From: Lentinus brumalis
Lineage: Eukaryota > Basidiomycota > Agaricomycetes > Polyporales > Polyporaceae
Length of the DNA stretch: 64,000 nucleotides
Assembly: GCA_001792895.1 (NCBI GenBank)
Contig: MARA01000009.1
Location: 992,001 to 1,056,000, forward strand
Direction of reading: 5' to 3'
Positions within the stretch are counted from its first letter, which is position 1, and each line of letters begins with the position of its first letter. The translations under genes were made by a program, and so were the position numbers. The notes under the pieces were generated by a model that worked only from the letters and a program-made list of their open reading frames with translations, had not been told where the DNA came from and did not search any database. Positions 13,733 to 26,246 of this stretch are shown piece after piece.

Positions 13733-16707
13733 ATGTCCGAGGGACCAACGACGACCTCCAGTCCTGCCCAAGGAGGTGCGAATCCCGCAACCGCTCTATC
13801 GGGCGCAGCGGCTCCGAATGAGGCAGCAGGAGACGGCACCGCTAGTGGACAACAGGTGCAAGAGCCTCCACAGGTGAGCATAGTGGTGTTAAGTGAGTCA
13901 GCAGGCTGACCATAACTTGTCGCATACAGGCACCCAACGATGCCAAAGCCGAAGAACCCAAATGGAAGAGCGCGGAAACTATCAGGGTGAGTGTTATCTG
14001 CAGTGCGATGGGTGGCTGCGTGCATGGCTCAACGGCGCATAGCAATACTGGGATGCCAGGAAAACAGTCATTACCGAGAAGGAGCGTGAGGACGCCTGGA
14101 CGGAGACGGCGAAGATCGTGGAGAAATACAGTGATGACCTGGTCGACCGCTGGAACACGGAGATAGATACGCTGCTGGTCTACGTACGTCACATCGCGCC
14201 CATGATGAGTCCTGCTGCTGACTTCTGGTCATGGTGACAGGCGGGTTTGTTCTCGGCGATTCAGACGGCGTTCAACATCGAGTTGTACAAGCGCCTCATT
14301 CCCGATCCCGCCCCCGCCACCGATCCCGTCCTCGTCGCCCTCGAGAGGATTTCGGCGCAGCTCAGTGGCTTCACCGTGAACCAGGCCTTCGTCAACTCCA
14401 CACAATCCCCCTTCGTGATACTTCAATCCACGCCCTCTACCCCTGCTGTGCCGCTATGGGCCGTCGTGCTCAACGCGCTCTGGTTCTCGAGCCTCATCTC
14501 GAGCCTCGCCGCCGCTTCCATCGGGATCATGGTTAAGCAGTGGCTCACCGAGTACAAGTCCGGAGTCTCTGGGACGTCGCGCCCGACCGCGCGACTCCGC
14601 CAGCTTCGTCTTAACAGCTTGGAGCGGTGGCGCGTGAAGGAGATTGTCAGCATCCTCCCCGTCCTTCTCCAGATCGCCTCAGGACTGTTCTTTGCTGGGT
14701 TGCTTATCCTCCTTTGGAACCTTAACCGCGCTGTGGCCATCGTCGGAACCTTCTTCATCGCGATATTACTCGTGTTTTCACTAGGCACCATCATTCTCCC
14801 TAGCGTTGTCACACATTGCTCCTACCTTTCTCCACCTTCACGAGTGCTGTTCAAACTCACTAGACCATGGAGGAAGGCCCTACATCGCTATCGGCAGACG
14901 CTACATTCCTGGATTGCCTCCTGCTTCCATGTCTACGCCGATGAGCACCCTCATATCTACCGCCTTTGCAACATGTTCTACCCACGTGACGCCGCCTCCA
15001 CCCTGGCGTGGCGCGCGATGGAAACTGCCCTTGTTTCTCAACATACAGAGTCACTAGACGGCAAGATGGTAGCAACCGCATACACGACCTCGATGGATAC
15101 CAAAGTCTTGGATTACGCCGCTCTGTGCGCCACAGAGCTTTCCCTCGACGCCACGAGAACCTGCTTCCAGCGAATCATGTCAGCAAACATTGCGCATTGG
15201 GGGATGGACGGACATTACGATCCAATGGAGTTGGTGCACCCTTGCATGTGGAGCGGTGCCCTCATCGCCCTCATGGACGCCTCTGGCAATGATGCTGCGT
15301 GGCCACCATCGACCTCGCCCGCAGCGTTGGATACTGCGTACAACTACATGCGTCTAAGGAGTCAGCAGCTCCAGTCAGACACTCCAGGGACACGTCTGCT
15401 CTGTGTGGACTTCGCACGTCTTATACGCCACTACGACCACAGCACACTACCTCCCGACTCTCCGAATATCGCCGAGAATATGTACGAGCTCTACCTGCCG
15501 TACATAATACAAAACACTCGTGACATGAAACTAGGAAACAATGTCCGCCAGCACGGTAACTTCCCATATTCAAGTCGCTTTGTTGACCGCCTTCGAGCTA
15601 ATGCACGCATACTAGCTATCTCCACCTACATCGACGACGCACTCAAGGGTTTAGACAGGTCCATCATCGAGAACCCAAGCATCGAGCGAGCCCTGATCGC
15701 TCTTCAAGCCATCATCTATTGCGTCCCGTCAAAAACCGGGTCGGACTACAAGTGCGATGACCCGGAGTACAAGGCCGTACAATATCAGGCTGCCCGCGGG
15801 CTGGAAGCTTTCTCGAATTTTCTATCCACAAGTCCCTCCTCTGCAAGACGATGCACATCGGAGATAGACGATGTCCTCGATGCGCTCCGCGATCATGGAG
15901 AGCGGGCGGGTCTCATGTCCGCAGAGCTGCGACAAGCCATCGTCCGCGATTGGGACAGCGCAGATGAAACCCTCCGATTGTATTTGGGCCACCACAAGGA
16001 ATGGATTCAAACTATCAGGCGCGAGATGGACGACTCCGGGCAGGTGCGCACGCGTCGACCCTGTCCTAGTACATGTTCGCTGACTTCCGGTCATCCAGAA
16101 ACTCCCTGCGGGTGTTGCATCTACATCCGGGGTTATTGCGGACCCGCTGACCATCGCCGCCCCGGCTGCGGTGTGCAACGACTCTGTCAGTGTCGCCGCT
16201 GCATCTCAGCAAATATTCGGGACCCAAGATCCCCACGTCCAGACAGAATCAATGCTAGTGAAGCAATCGTCTACATCATCTACCTCGCCTCCGTCCACCG
16301 CTCAGATCGCACCCGCCATGGTTCCCAAGAAATCTGTGGCCAGTGCCCGAGGGGAGGCGGACGCATACCCCCGGACGGAGCTGAATGCGAACGCATCCTC
16401 AGCCTCAGCCCCTCCTCCGCCCTCTATTTGCACCGTCGCCGTAGACGCATTTACCGACAGCCACTCAAGTGCCGTGAAGGACGACCGCGGTGCCCAGCTC
16501 GACGCGACCAAATCCTCCACCCCACAGGCTCCATCAGAGTCCTCCGATCACACCGTGACTGGGAGCGAACCTGCAGGCAGCGTCCCGGGTACTGCAGAGG
16601 GCGACCGGGGAGCCCAGTCCCAGGAGAAGCTGGCGACGAACGGATCCTCTTCCGCCCCCGGGCCGTCCACACCTCCGCCGTCCTCAGGTGGCTCCGGCCT
16701 GCCTTGA
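13733..16707 (+). CDS. DUF6535 domain membrane protein, copy B (intact)
   Basis: Five exons with consistent phases are seen: 13733-13873, 13930-13986, 14043-14183, 14241-16043 and 16099-16707, giving about 916 residues. Residues 1-66 are a low-complexity Ala/Ser/Pro N-terminus. Residues 67-113 carry the DUF6535 lead-in (QYWDARKT, LVDRWNTEID). Hydrophobic segments follow at about 114-130, 184-210, 250-272 and 276-300, so the protein should be membrane-embedded with a long soluble C-terminal part. The tail after residue 714 is Ser/Pro/Ala-rich and ends SGGSGLP. The molecular role of the family is unknown. This is the only one of three local copies open end to end. If the last intron (16044-16098) is not removed, the frame runs on into nonsense to 17147; the matching tails in copies A and C support splicing. 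Confidence 0.9.
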
Positions 16708-19700
16708 CGTTGAACTTTGTCTGCGTTTCCGCCTTGCAGCTATTTCTGAATCACCGTCCCACAGTGCACTGCCTCGCTTTTCCCCTCTCTCCCATAGCTC
16801 GTCTTGAAACATCGACCCGCTCCCTCTCTTCCCGCTTCCATCTCGTATATATTGTCCCATACATGCTGTCTTGTCCCTCTCGTCGTTCCGCGTCCGTCTG
16901 GTTTCCTACGGCTCTCGACCAGAATACGTCGTCGAACCTGGCTCTCCGCTCGCTCGCTGTTACCCCATTCTCGTATCTACTGCCAGTCCCACATTCCAAT
17001 CACTCTCGCAGGCTGAGTTATTCGCAACAATCATACATTCCTCTGTACCTATTACGTAGCGTACTACACCGTTTCCAATCTCGTCCTATGTACAGCGTCC
17101 GGGAGATCGCATATATGTATACGATCACACTCTGTTCCCAGCCATAAATCCAGTAGAGCGGCCTCGAAATACACGTCTGCTGCCGTTGCATACACCAGAA
17201 AGTCGACGAGATAGTCCGCCAACACGGAGAACTCGTCGAGCTCCCGGCAGGACAACGGAGAAGGCCTTGCTCGTCAACACCACCAAGAGACTTCATCGCG
17301 ACTTGCACACGCGTCCTCGTCCTGACCGTGTAAACCTGTAAGAGACAGGTCTCTCTGTCAGCGCACGCATTGGTGGCGGGATCCGCGCGAGACGTACCTA
17401 GACAAGTCACGGCTTGGTATCCGATGTTCTGGCGCGGCTGCGTGCCGATGCCTCCTCCGTGATGCAGATACGACCTGTGTCAAGACAGATCGCCGTGTGA
17501 CGAGGAAGAGCACGACCATCCGACTGGACAACCATATATCGCCCGAGCTCAGCGTCGTACTGACCATGATCAGCGAGGATATAGCATGCTCCGAGCCTCG
17601 ATGACGGGACGCCTTGAAGAGGAAGGTCGCTGAAATGGATGCACATGTCAGCCGTTGCGATGGACATAGTGACGACATAATTTACTCTACCCAGCTGACT
17701 ACCACGATGAGTATACGCCTGGAAGCCCGTAGGACGAGTCCTGGAATCCGCTTGGCCGTCACTACGAGACGCACCTCGCATGGCAAGCCACCTGGCACCT
17801 CCGCCGTCTCCGAATCGCTCAGCCTAAACAAGGGGTCAGGAAGGACGGGACGGTGACATCGGCGTGAGCATGACCGTCGCGACGAGCCGCACCTTGAACG
17901 ATGTCGACAAGCGGCCTCGTCCCTCCGCGTCTTGGATGCCCTATCGTCGGCGATGCCTGTAGCTTTACCAACGCCCGTTCATCTTCGCATACTTTGCGGA
18001 GGGACGGTGGGAAGCCCCGTGTGTGTCCGTGAGACCGTGACCGTCCAGGATGAGCGATAGATCCCTGTAGGTGAGTTCTGCAGCTCGTCGGCGCACATCT
18101 AGCCCCCGTATCATTTAGTGGGGTCCAATGTGGGACGCGGTATGACTCCTTACCGTGGACAGACGGCTAGCCGTAGGAACGGCATGTGGTGTTCACAGCG
18201 AGGTACTTGCAGAGCGTGAGCCTGATTGAGCTGTGAACGACCAGATGCAGATGTGGGGAGGGTTTGATCAGACAAGGCTGGAATACCGGTGCAGTGCACG
18301 CAGCATAGAATAAGATACGTACCGTGTCCGTCACAGTCCAACAGTTTCAGTCGGTCCGGGTCTGGGCGCTGAGACTTAGCAGCAACAGCTGCATGTGCGG
18401 CGGAGGGGAGGCGGCAGGGAGAGGATAAAAGTAGTTCGAGACGAGGAGCCGGGAGGGCCAGGACATCCCTTAGACTGGCGGGAAGGGGCAGCGCTACATG
18501 GCGAACAGCCAGAGAGCTTTACGCGTGCTGCAGCAGCCGATGCAGCAGAGCATACTCGATCTTCCGCATGGCGGTCGTAGTTGCAAGCAGGCGGTGAGAC
18601 GTACTTACTTACACCAGGGGAGAGGCAGCGAGAGGATGCCGCGTGGCAGCCACGCTGCCGTGACGTCATCTGTCTGACGGGAGCTCGTTGCAAGCTCGTC
18701 CTCTCCAAGGCCTTCCTCACGCCTGTCTTGCTTCTGTCAACCTCATCCGCTACGGACTGAGCGAGGTCGTAGCCCTGGCTGTGTGGCCAGCATGCTCGCA
18801 GCCCGACACTGTCGACAGTCCCATGCGCGAAACACGCACACGCCCTCTGTCCGCAACCCGATATTCCGCTATGTACCGCAGGTTCTTCAGCTCCGTCGAC
18901 CCTCGGCCTACCGTGGTGATGAGTTGCGTACCCGCCGATCTGAGCACCTGTCTGGACACCCCGCTTTCTGTCAAAGTCACTTTACCCATCCTTGCGCGAA
19001 TCTCCTAGCTCGTCCGTACGGCCGATCTTCCCCTGCTCGGACGCGTCCCTCATCAGTCTTCTCGTGGCATCTGTGGGCATTGGGATTGCGGTCAATATGA
19101 GTGCCAGCTCATCTAACGGCGAGGAGCTGCAGAAGTAGGCAGGGAAGGCCAAGCCTGCTCGGGCTAGTGCAAGGTTCGCGACGGGCTCACTAAGGTCATT
19201 TCTCCTCGAGAGGCTAGAACTGCTCCTCACCATACTTTGCAGACTTTCACAACCCAATCGTATCTACCACGGGCACCGTCTCCACCCGGGGGAACCTATC
19301 GCGTACTCGAAGGCAAGGCTCAAGTCGTCTCCATACGAACGTCTTTGCAAGATTCAGCTGCAGTAGACCTGCGCAATCACAGGAGGTGTGGCCGAGCAGC
19401 GGGGACGGAAAGACGCCAGCTCAAAACGCGTCTTGGCTTGCACGGCGTGGTCCCAGGCGAGTCGGCTCCCCGCACTCCCACTTCCTCGTTTCTCCAACCA
19501 TCGTCATCACCCCGTGGACTGCCAGTCTCGGACGCTGTCCACAGTGCATATCCCCCAACATACACACATCGGATCCACGGGGCATATCGGCTCTACCGTC
19601 CATCATCTCGTCTCCATGACCCGTGTCTCCATCCTCGCGCTCGCCTTTCCCGGTTCCGTCTCATCATCGCACGCCACAACTATCGCATACGTCTCTGCAC

Positions 19701-20940
19701 ATGCCCCTGCTGTTTAAGTCTCCGCGATGAACCTACAGCAGCTTGCTGCTTGCACTCAGGTCCGACATCGACGTCGAAAAGGGTGTCAGCCACTACGAGC
19801 AGGTCGCTCGTGGCTGCATCCCTTCGCTGAAGCCATCGCATCCTGTCCAAGTCCGGGTTCCTCTCGAAGCTGGCTGTCTTGCCGCGGTACAGGCGACTCG
19901 GTGTCTAGGCGTCCTCAGGAAGCAATCCGCTAAGGTCAGTATCCTGATCTGCAACCTACGTGCTCGCCTTCTGACGGTCTCTCCGATAGCTCGATCCTCC
20001 GACCGTAGCTTCCGTTTGGAGGACGGGAAGTTGCCGATGGTGTAACGGATACATATGATCCCCCGGGTCGAAGTGCGCTGCCTCCGCAACATAGAGTGAT
20101 TCCCCGTTGTCGACTGTTCATCCTGCTCACGTCTCTGTCTGCGCTGGTGCTCGCCTTCCCCACCCTCCTCGCTGTCCGGGCTCGTACCTGTCAGCTACCA
20201 ACCAACCTTCGTAGACCGCTGCGACAAGCTGCCTCCGCTCTCGTTCAGCTCTCACAAGACGCGCAGGCCGCAGGTTCAGACGCAGACTGGGTCCGAGCTG
20301 TCATATCGAGACTGTGTGTCCGATGCCGAGCTCGCCCGTCATTCACCGCGTCCCTGCAATCGGGGTCTCCCTGTTCCTGCGACGATCCATAAGTAGTCTG
20401 AGCCCGTGGGCACGCACGAAGGCGCATACGCGAACCGATACCAAGACCAGGCGCAGTCCGGGGATCGATGCATATCGGGCTGGGGTCCAGTTCGATGCGT
20501 TGTCACAGTCCGTGACCCATCATATCAGCCTGCTGGCTCTCTCGGCTGCCATTGACACGTTACTCTACTATCGAAGTTCTCCGCGCCAGCCGACTGGACC
20601 AATCGAGGTACAATCATCGGTTGGCAGGTTCCTCCCTCGCATCTCCTGAGGCGGATCCGCGCATGCGAACGCGAAGGGTGGACATGGACGCGGATACAAA
20701 CCGAAGCCGTGGTCGAGTAGCTCCACCGGCTCGGGAAACACGAAGAGGTTCCTCGTTGCTTTGTGGCGGACGAGGCCGTTCTGTCGCACTTACACGCTAC
20801 CATTAGCAACTCGGTGATGCTTGCCTCGGATTTTAACATGGAGACTAGTCTGTTCGACCTCGGGATGGACGCTGGATGTTACCGCTGCACACTCCGACGC
20901 AGGGGTGCCGTTTCCTTCAAGTCTCTTGGCCAGCCTTCAC
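16550..20940. repeat. Duplicated block D2, copy following DUF6535 gene B
   Basis: It matches 36145-40410 nearly end to end, beginning inside the last exon of the DUF6535 gene. Identity is almost complete for the first 250 bp and lower further on. Included are a stretch at 18395-18580 where both copies keep the same open frame on the plus strand, and a hydrophobic frame at 20098-20290 that looks like a signal or membrane segment. Most other frames are shifted between the copies, so the block is mainly non-coding or decayed. Confidence 0.75.
18395..18580 (+). other. Small open frame conserved between duplicated blocks
   Basis: This frame and the one at 38022-38222 read the same protein-level segment (GHPLDWREGAALHGEQPESF in both) and keep frame across an in-frame length difference just upstream. 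The minus strand is also open here, so the coding strand is uncertain. The frame may be an exon fragment of a decayed gene or chance conservation in a recent duplication. No family is recognised. Confidence 0.25.
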
Positions 20941-21194
20941 TAGCACTGTTGGACCCCGCCGGCTCCCGCGGCAGCAGCGCAGGATTCCTGGAAGCTCACA
21001 CGACACGCGGCGAGGAACCAGACTCGCGAAAGCGCCAGTGTACACATATAAGTTGGAACGTCGCCTGAAGCTTCGCACCCGAACTCTACCCTCTTGACTC
21101 TCTCCCGTCTGTTCATACCATCAGTGCTACAGTGCTGCCGTTTGCAATCCGTGAGTAGCTCCTTCCGCACGTTCCCATCCGCTCCGCGTGTCTC

Positions 21195-21702
21195 ATGCAC
21201 CCTACAGCTCCTGCTATCACCGTCCTCAAGGTCGTCGGCGGCGCGGCGCTCATCGGCGTGTCCGCCCCGATACTCGCCACCACAGGCGCTGCGGTCGCGC
21301 TTCCCGCCGTCGGATTCACCTCCGCCGGCATCGCTGCTGGTTCGTACTACAGTCTTGGTCGCCCTCCACGTGCTGCAGGCCGATGCTCTGACGTGAACAT
21401 TTGCATTTCCAGGCAGCGTCGCTGCCACCGCTCAGTCCTTCATCTACGGGGCGTTCACCTCTGGCGCATTTGCGTCCCTCCAGGCTGCCGGGGCGACTGC
21501 CGCTGTTCCCGCATTTCTCAATGTCGCAGGCGCCGTTGGGGTGCTGCGCTCGGCGGGTCACTCGTTGCGACTGCACTCAAGGGATCCGAGGAGACTGAGG
21601 AGCGGACCGAGGGGTGTGTCGACTAGTAGGCCTGCCGGTATGTCTTTTTCGCAGTCGTCATCAATTCCACGTTCTGTTCGCACAACGTGTGAACACCAAT
21701 AG
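21195..21702 (+). CDS. IFI6/IFI27-like small membrane protein (possible C-terminal frameshift)
   Basis: Two exons are proposed, 21195-21339 and 21413-21702, joined through a 73-nt GT-AG intron that splits a Gly codon. The product is rich in Gly and Ala with the hydrophobic pattern of the interferon-alpha-inducible 6-16/IFI27 family: an N-terminal hydrophobic helix, GFTSAGIAAGS over the splice junction, then SFIYGAFTSGAFASLQAAG. Fungal members are small membrane or mitochondrial proteins of unclear role. In the spliced frame the protein is 144 residues with a basic C-terminus. From about 21538 another frame gives a family-like end (GAALGGSLVATALKGSEE and an acidic tail, stop at 21626). A short indel has therefore probably swapped the tail. 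An upstream exon is possible, since a hydrophobic frame lies at 20098-20290, but the start used here is the first ATG joined to the core. Confidence 0.55.
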
Positions 21703-21919
21703 CGATGCATCGAATGTGTATCTCTGGCTCGACTGGCTGACAGCCCACGCGATACAAGGTTCTATCGAGCTGTAGAAGAGTTGTTTGCAACTTTCAAGGA
21801 GGCTGTGAATACCAACGGCGATGCAACGAATGTGTATCTCTGGCTCGACTGGCTGACAGCCCACGCGATACAAGTCCTATCGAGCTGTAGAAGAGTTGTT
21901 TGCGACTTTCAAGGAGGCT
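21689..21919. repeat. Tandem direct duplication, about 116 bp per unit
   Basis: Unit one is 21689-21804 and unit two 21805-21919, differing at only a few positions. Read across the junction on the plus strand, the repeat gives a coherent peptide (VEELFATFKEAV followed by NVYLWLDWLTAHAI), so it looks like a duplicated exon fragment of an unknown protein. Stops inside unit one mean it is not a working gene now. Confidence 0.8.
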
Positions 21920-23409
21920 GTGGATCTAGTTCTTGAGGGCAACGAGTTAGTGTGCATGGAAAAGTCCACGTAGCTCATCATGTACAATCGACTTGCTCTA
22001 GCTCCCCGCTCGCTCGTCTCTTCTCTGTCTTCCTATTTAGCCCACATCCCGGCCATCGAATTGAGAGGACCCTGTTGATTCATGCAATAGATTTTATCAT
22101 GTACCTATGACATAGCTTACTACTGCTCTCGTCATCTCTGAATGTCCCGCCTAACACACACGTCGGGAAAGATGCGCTGACTGAACGCCCAACTCCGTCC
22201 TTGGTTGCAAGCAGTGGAGGCCGGGAGATGCGTCCTCCTTTGCGGAGACGCTCGGAGGCTTGTAGTAGGGCGGTGTGACTCGACTCGGCTGGTATCCGTC
22301 CGTTGGGTCGGCGATCGTCGCGGATGCGAGTGTTGGTGGGCTCGACGGTGCACCAGCCGGAGGCACACACGCGGGGGCTCCTAAGCACGTTGACAACCCA
22401 TCGAGAGCGACCCGGGGAGAGTGGATGCAGACGTGCGGGATGGTCACTGCACCTACCGCCGGTATCGAAGGCGAAGGAGGGGACGGGGGTCACGGGAGCC
22501 CGAAGGGGGCAGGGCGACGAAGATCGCTGAGTTCGTCGTACACAGCGGCGTGGACGGCGCAGACGGGTCCTTCGTTCGTCCGTCGCGGGGATGGCCTCAG
22601 GTTGCTTGCACAGGAGCCCGAAATGTATGCAACGAGACTGAGTGACAACATACGTCCGGGTTGCTCGAGCGTGGGGTATCCGACCGTCCGGCGTGTGCAT
22701 CTCTCCTCCTTCCGGCACCTCGAGGGTCGTGCAGGCGCATGCGAGCGACGGCGGTCTTCAAGCGAGAAGATCTAGCGGTGTCGATGAAGCCTTCCCTGAA
22801 CTTGATCGGGTTCCGGACGGTGGCAAAATACTGCGAAACGGAATATTAGTTCTCTCGCACAAAACAGCAGAGAGCGCGGGAGGGAGACTCACATCCGCGT
22901 TCACGGTGGGGTGATACGGGGGAGAGCATGCGTAATTGACAATATCGATGTCGATGTAGATGATGGAAACGGGCAGCAGAGGAGGTCCTGGTCCTGGTTC
23001 GGGATGGCTGCGGCCAATTCGCTCGCGACTGAGACACAGAGCAGAAAATGGTGCACACCGATAACTTCGCAGTACTCACCATCAACGCCGTCAAGATCGG
23101 CCAGCTATGATCGCATCCTTGAGCGTACCAGACTTGATATCACTGATCCGCGAGGGTCTCCCTGAAGAGGGACCGGTTGGTGCGTCCTCCGCCGTTGAGA
23201 GTTGAGCGTGACCTGGAGCTTGAGCTGGTCCTCAAGTACGGCCAGTCTGAGTCTGGTTGTGCGTACTAATGCTGTCAGCTCGAGAAGAGCGGAGAGGGCG
23301 GCAGGACCCAGCGCGTCAGATCGTGCGGCCAGCGAGAGGGATGCGGTAGACAGTGAGCACAACACGCACGGAAGGAGGAGCAGCGCGGGCACGAGCGTGC
23401 AGAAAGACA
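21920..23409. other. Gene-poor stretch, no supported gene
   Basis: The largest frame is a 212-codon minus-strand frame at 22080-22718, overlapped by a 166-codon plus-strand frame. Both owe their length to GC-rich, stop-poor DNA and show no motif. A minus-strand segment at 22151-22447 has a Pro/Ser-rich tail-like composition but no partner exon that I can join to it. Confidence 0.35.
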
Positions 23410-26246
23410 TCGAGCCTGTGAGTGAGCGTAGAGAACAACGATGAAGACAGCGACGGCGACGAGCGCGTCATCGCTGCCCGCACGTGGCGGCGTCTGCCGT
23501 TGGCCGACAGTCGTCCATCTTTTTCTCCAAGCTTGCCCGACGACGACGACGCCACGCGCGACGGCAGCGAACACGCCGGTAAACACACGAGGTATGTCCT
23601 ATGCCGCTGCGAACGTGAGGTGACTGTTGTGCTCACTGCACACACACAGCTTACCGAGCAGGCCGCGTCCAGCAATCTTACTCGCGCCGACTCGACTAAG
23701 TACACTCTCTCATCCGACGCGCTCTCCGACTATCTTCAATGCAGCGCGCTGTTCGTTGCCCTGCCAGTTCACGTCGCTTGGACAGTGTCGTCTCGATGTC
23801 GCACTTAGATGCTGCGCTCTAGACTGTCTGTACTCCGGGTCCAGTTCATCCGTCTCACCCCATGTCATAAGTGCGTTCTCGCCTTCATACATCTTACGCT
23901 TGCTGCGCAACTCACCTCGGCACCCAAGCCTCTACGACCCAAGCAAGTAATCCGTGGCCTCACACCTACTTGACCTCACACCTACTTGACCTCACACGTT
24001 GACGGGACAGAGGAGAGTCCCGCGTCGACCTCCATCTCAGTATCGCCTTGCTCCAGGACACCACGGGTTCTATCAGCAGCGACATAGACACCTCCGCCGC
24101 CCTTGCACTCGACCCTCGTCAGCGCAATCACAAGGCCTAGCTCCAGTGGGGTGGTCCCCGCCTCGCGGTGCGACTATTCCCCTTTGCCTCCATCCTCGCT
24201 GCGATTCCGTCTCGGTCTCCCGTCCTAAGCTCCCGAGCTCGATGTCCAGCCACAGGTAGTCTTCGCCCTCCGACATTACAGTACTCGTACACTGCGATAC
24301 AAACCACTCCAGTATAACAGCAGCCTCTGCCGCTGTTCTACTTCTCCAGGGCTGCTCCAGATCGACTTCGCACTGGCCGTCCTGCTCTTTCTGGCCGCTT
24401 CGCTTTGGCTTCGCTCTCGGAACCGCGTTCGAGCAGATGGATCTGTTCCCCGCCCAGCTTGGAAACGCTCTTCCTACCCGTCGCTGGCTGCTCCGCGCCC
24501 CGATCACGAGCGACCATTCTGGATTCGCGCAGAGCCCGTGTAGCACACCAATAAACGCTCCGGATAACCGTGCATGAAGGGTTCGTCCTGTTCGTCTCAG
24601 CGGACGAGCACATTGTGCGGACGGGATCTAACACTTGTAATGTCCGGCGCGGTGTGCGAGAGAATCATGTTGTCTGGGTACGTCGACCTGCTGTCCTCCA
24701 CCATCTATCCTCCCGTCTCAGCCTCAATCCTGCTCGCCCGGAAATAAAACGCGAGACCTCGATCCTGCCCAGTCACTCTTCGCTACTCGTCTCGGCAGGT
24801 CTCCTAACTTCGCTCGCCGCCCCGACTACGGCTTGAAACCTTGCTTTCGAATAAGGTCATGGATCACGGATCTATGGTAGAAGACACTCTCGCACAACGG
24901 TCACGCTCGTCGACGCTCCTCATGCGCCTCCCTCCCTCCGGTCCTGCACCGTCTGTGCCTCCCAGCTCCGAAGAGTCGCGACACCTACTTACTGGCACGT
25001 TTCGAGTACACGAGGCGCGGCTTCCGGGATCAGCCACGACCTCGCCCGATGGCAGACAGACATTACATATGTGCGCAGCTGGTTGCACGGGCGATGGTAC
25101 CCTTCCGAGTCTACGCCCTATGTCTCGCTGCACTCTTAGACGACCTTTCTCCACCGCGGTCCGCTCGCGATCATGATCTCGAGATGTGCCACTCTCGAGT
25201 TCTGTGGTCTGGAGACGAAGAGGTCATGCGCTGTGCGCGCGGTGGGTGCTGGTGCCCTGGCCAAGATACGTCGACATCGTCTCAACGGCACTATGTTCTC
25301 TATGGCGTATTCCGGAGAGTCTACTGGTGCTGGCGGCGTATTAGTCCCGAGTTCGTGGTCCGCGTCAAGGTTTCTCTCGGCAGGTCTTCTATCTCTCCTT
25401 TGCAGGGACGCGCGGATGTGAGCCGGTGAGGCGTGGATCCAGATCACAAACAGACGGGCGGCGGCACGGACGTCGGTACGGACGTCGTCTTCGTCGTCCT
25501 CGTAGCTCGAGGGTCGGAAAGTTGCCGTCTCCACCGGATTGCGCATCCACTAGCGGTCGACCTCGGCATGAAGTAAGAGAGGAAGTGCGGCCATCTAGAT
25601 ACTTCCTATCAGGAGTGCCGTGAGAGCGACGCAGGTAAGAGGTCAGCGACGAGGTGAAGAGGGCCGCGATGCGTAACTTACAGCAGGTACTCCGCCGACA
25701 GCACTCGCCAGCCTGGGCTATGGCCATCACACCTCCCAACGGGCTCATCGTCGAGCTGGAGAGCGAAAGCTGGTCCGGGTCCCGCGGGCGAGCATAGAGC
25801 GAAGACTTGGGGAGCACCGCGTACAGCAGACACAGATGCCGCGGGCGTGTACCGTGCTGATGCAGCCTGTAGTACTTACCCTTGCGATGGATTCATTGAC
25901 TCAGAGGATGGCGGTTAGCTGGATCTAGTATACTGTATTATGTTATGAGCGATGTGTACGATTCTGCTCGTATTGCTGTATGCATTATGTACGCCATGTA
26001 GGCAGGATACACGTACGTAGTCTATACGTTCGGCGTCGCAATTCATGCTTTGCATTGCGAGCTGTCCGACTGGGAACAGCCTACAGAACCTACAGAATGT
26101 GTGCGCGCCTGGCACGACGTTGTGCACAAGAGTCAAGTCCGTCGGAGTCGGCCCCAGACACGGCATGACATCCTTCAAGCACTGGCATGCTATGAAAAAG
26201 ATATATTTCAACCAAGACATACGACCTGCACGATCCTTGTGCTCGG
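23410..26246. repeat. Duplicated block D1, second copy (right part)
   Basis: It matches about 6040-8676. It differs by indels that break any common long frame, by an 11-nt insertion near 24405, and by an extra tandem copy of a 16-bp motif at 23953-23996 (CCTCACACCTACTTGA repeated). Homology ends abruptly at 26246. No gene is recognised. Confidence 0.7.

Noticed and set aside
14247..17147. Uninterrupted 966-codon frame of DUF6535 copy B
   Set aside because: The last part is out of frame with the tail conserved in copies A and C; a 55-nt intron at 16044-16098 restores the conserved SGGSGLP end.
22080..22718. 212-codon minus-strand frame
   Set aside because: Overlaps an equally long plus-strand frame in stop-poor GC-rich DNA and has no motif or duplicated counterpart.
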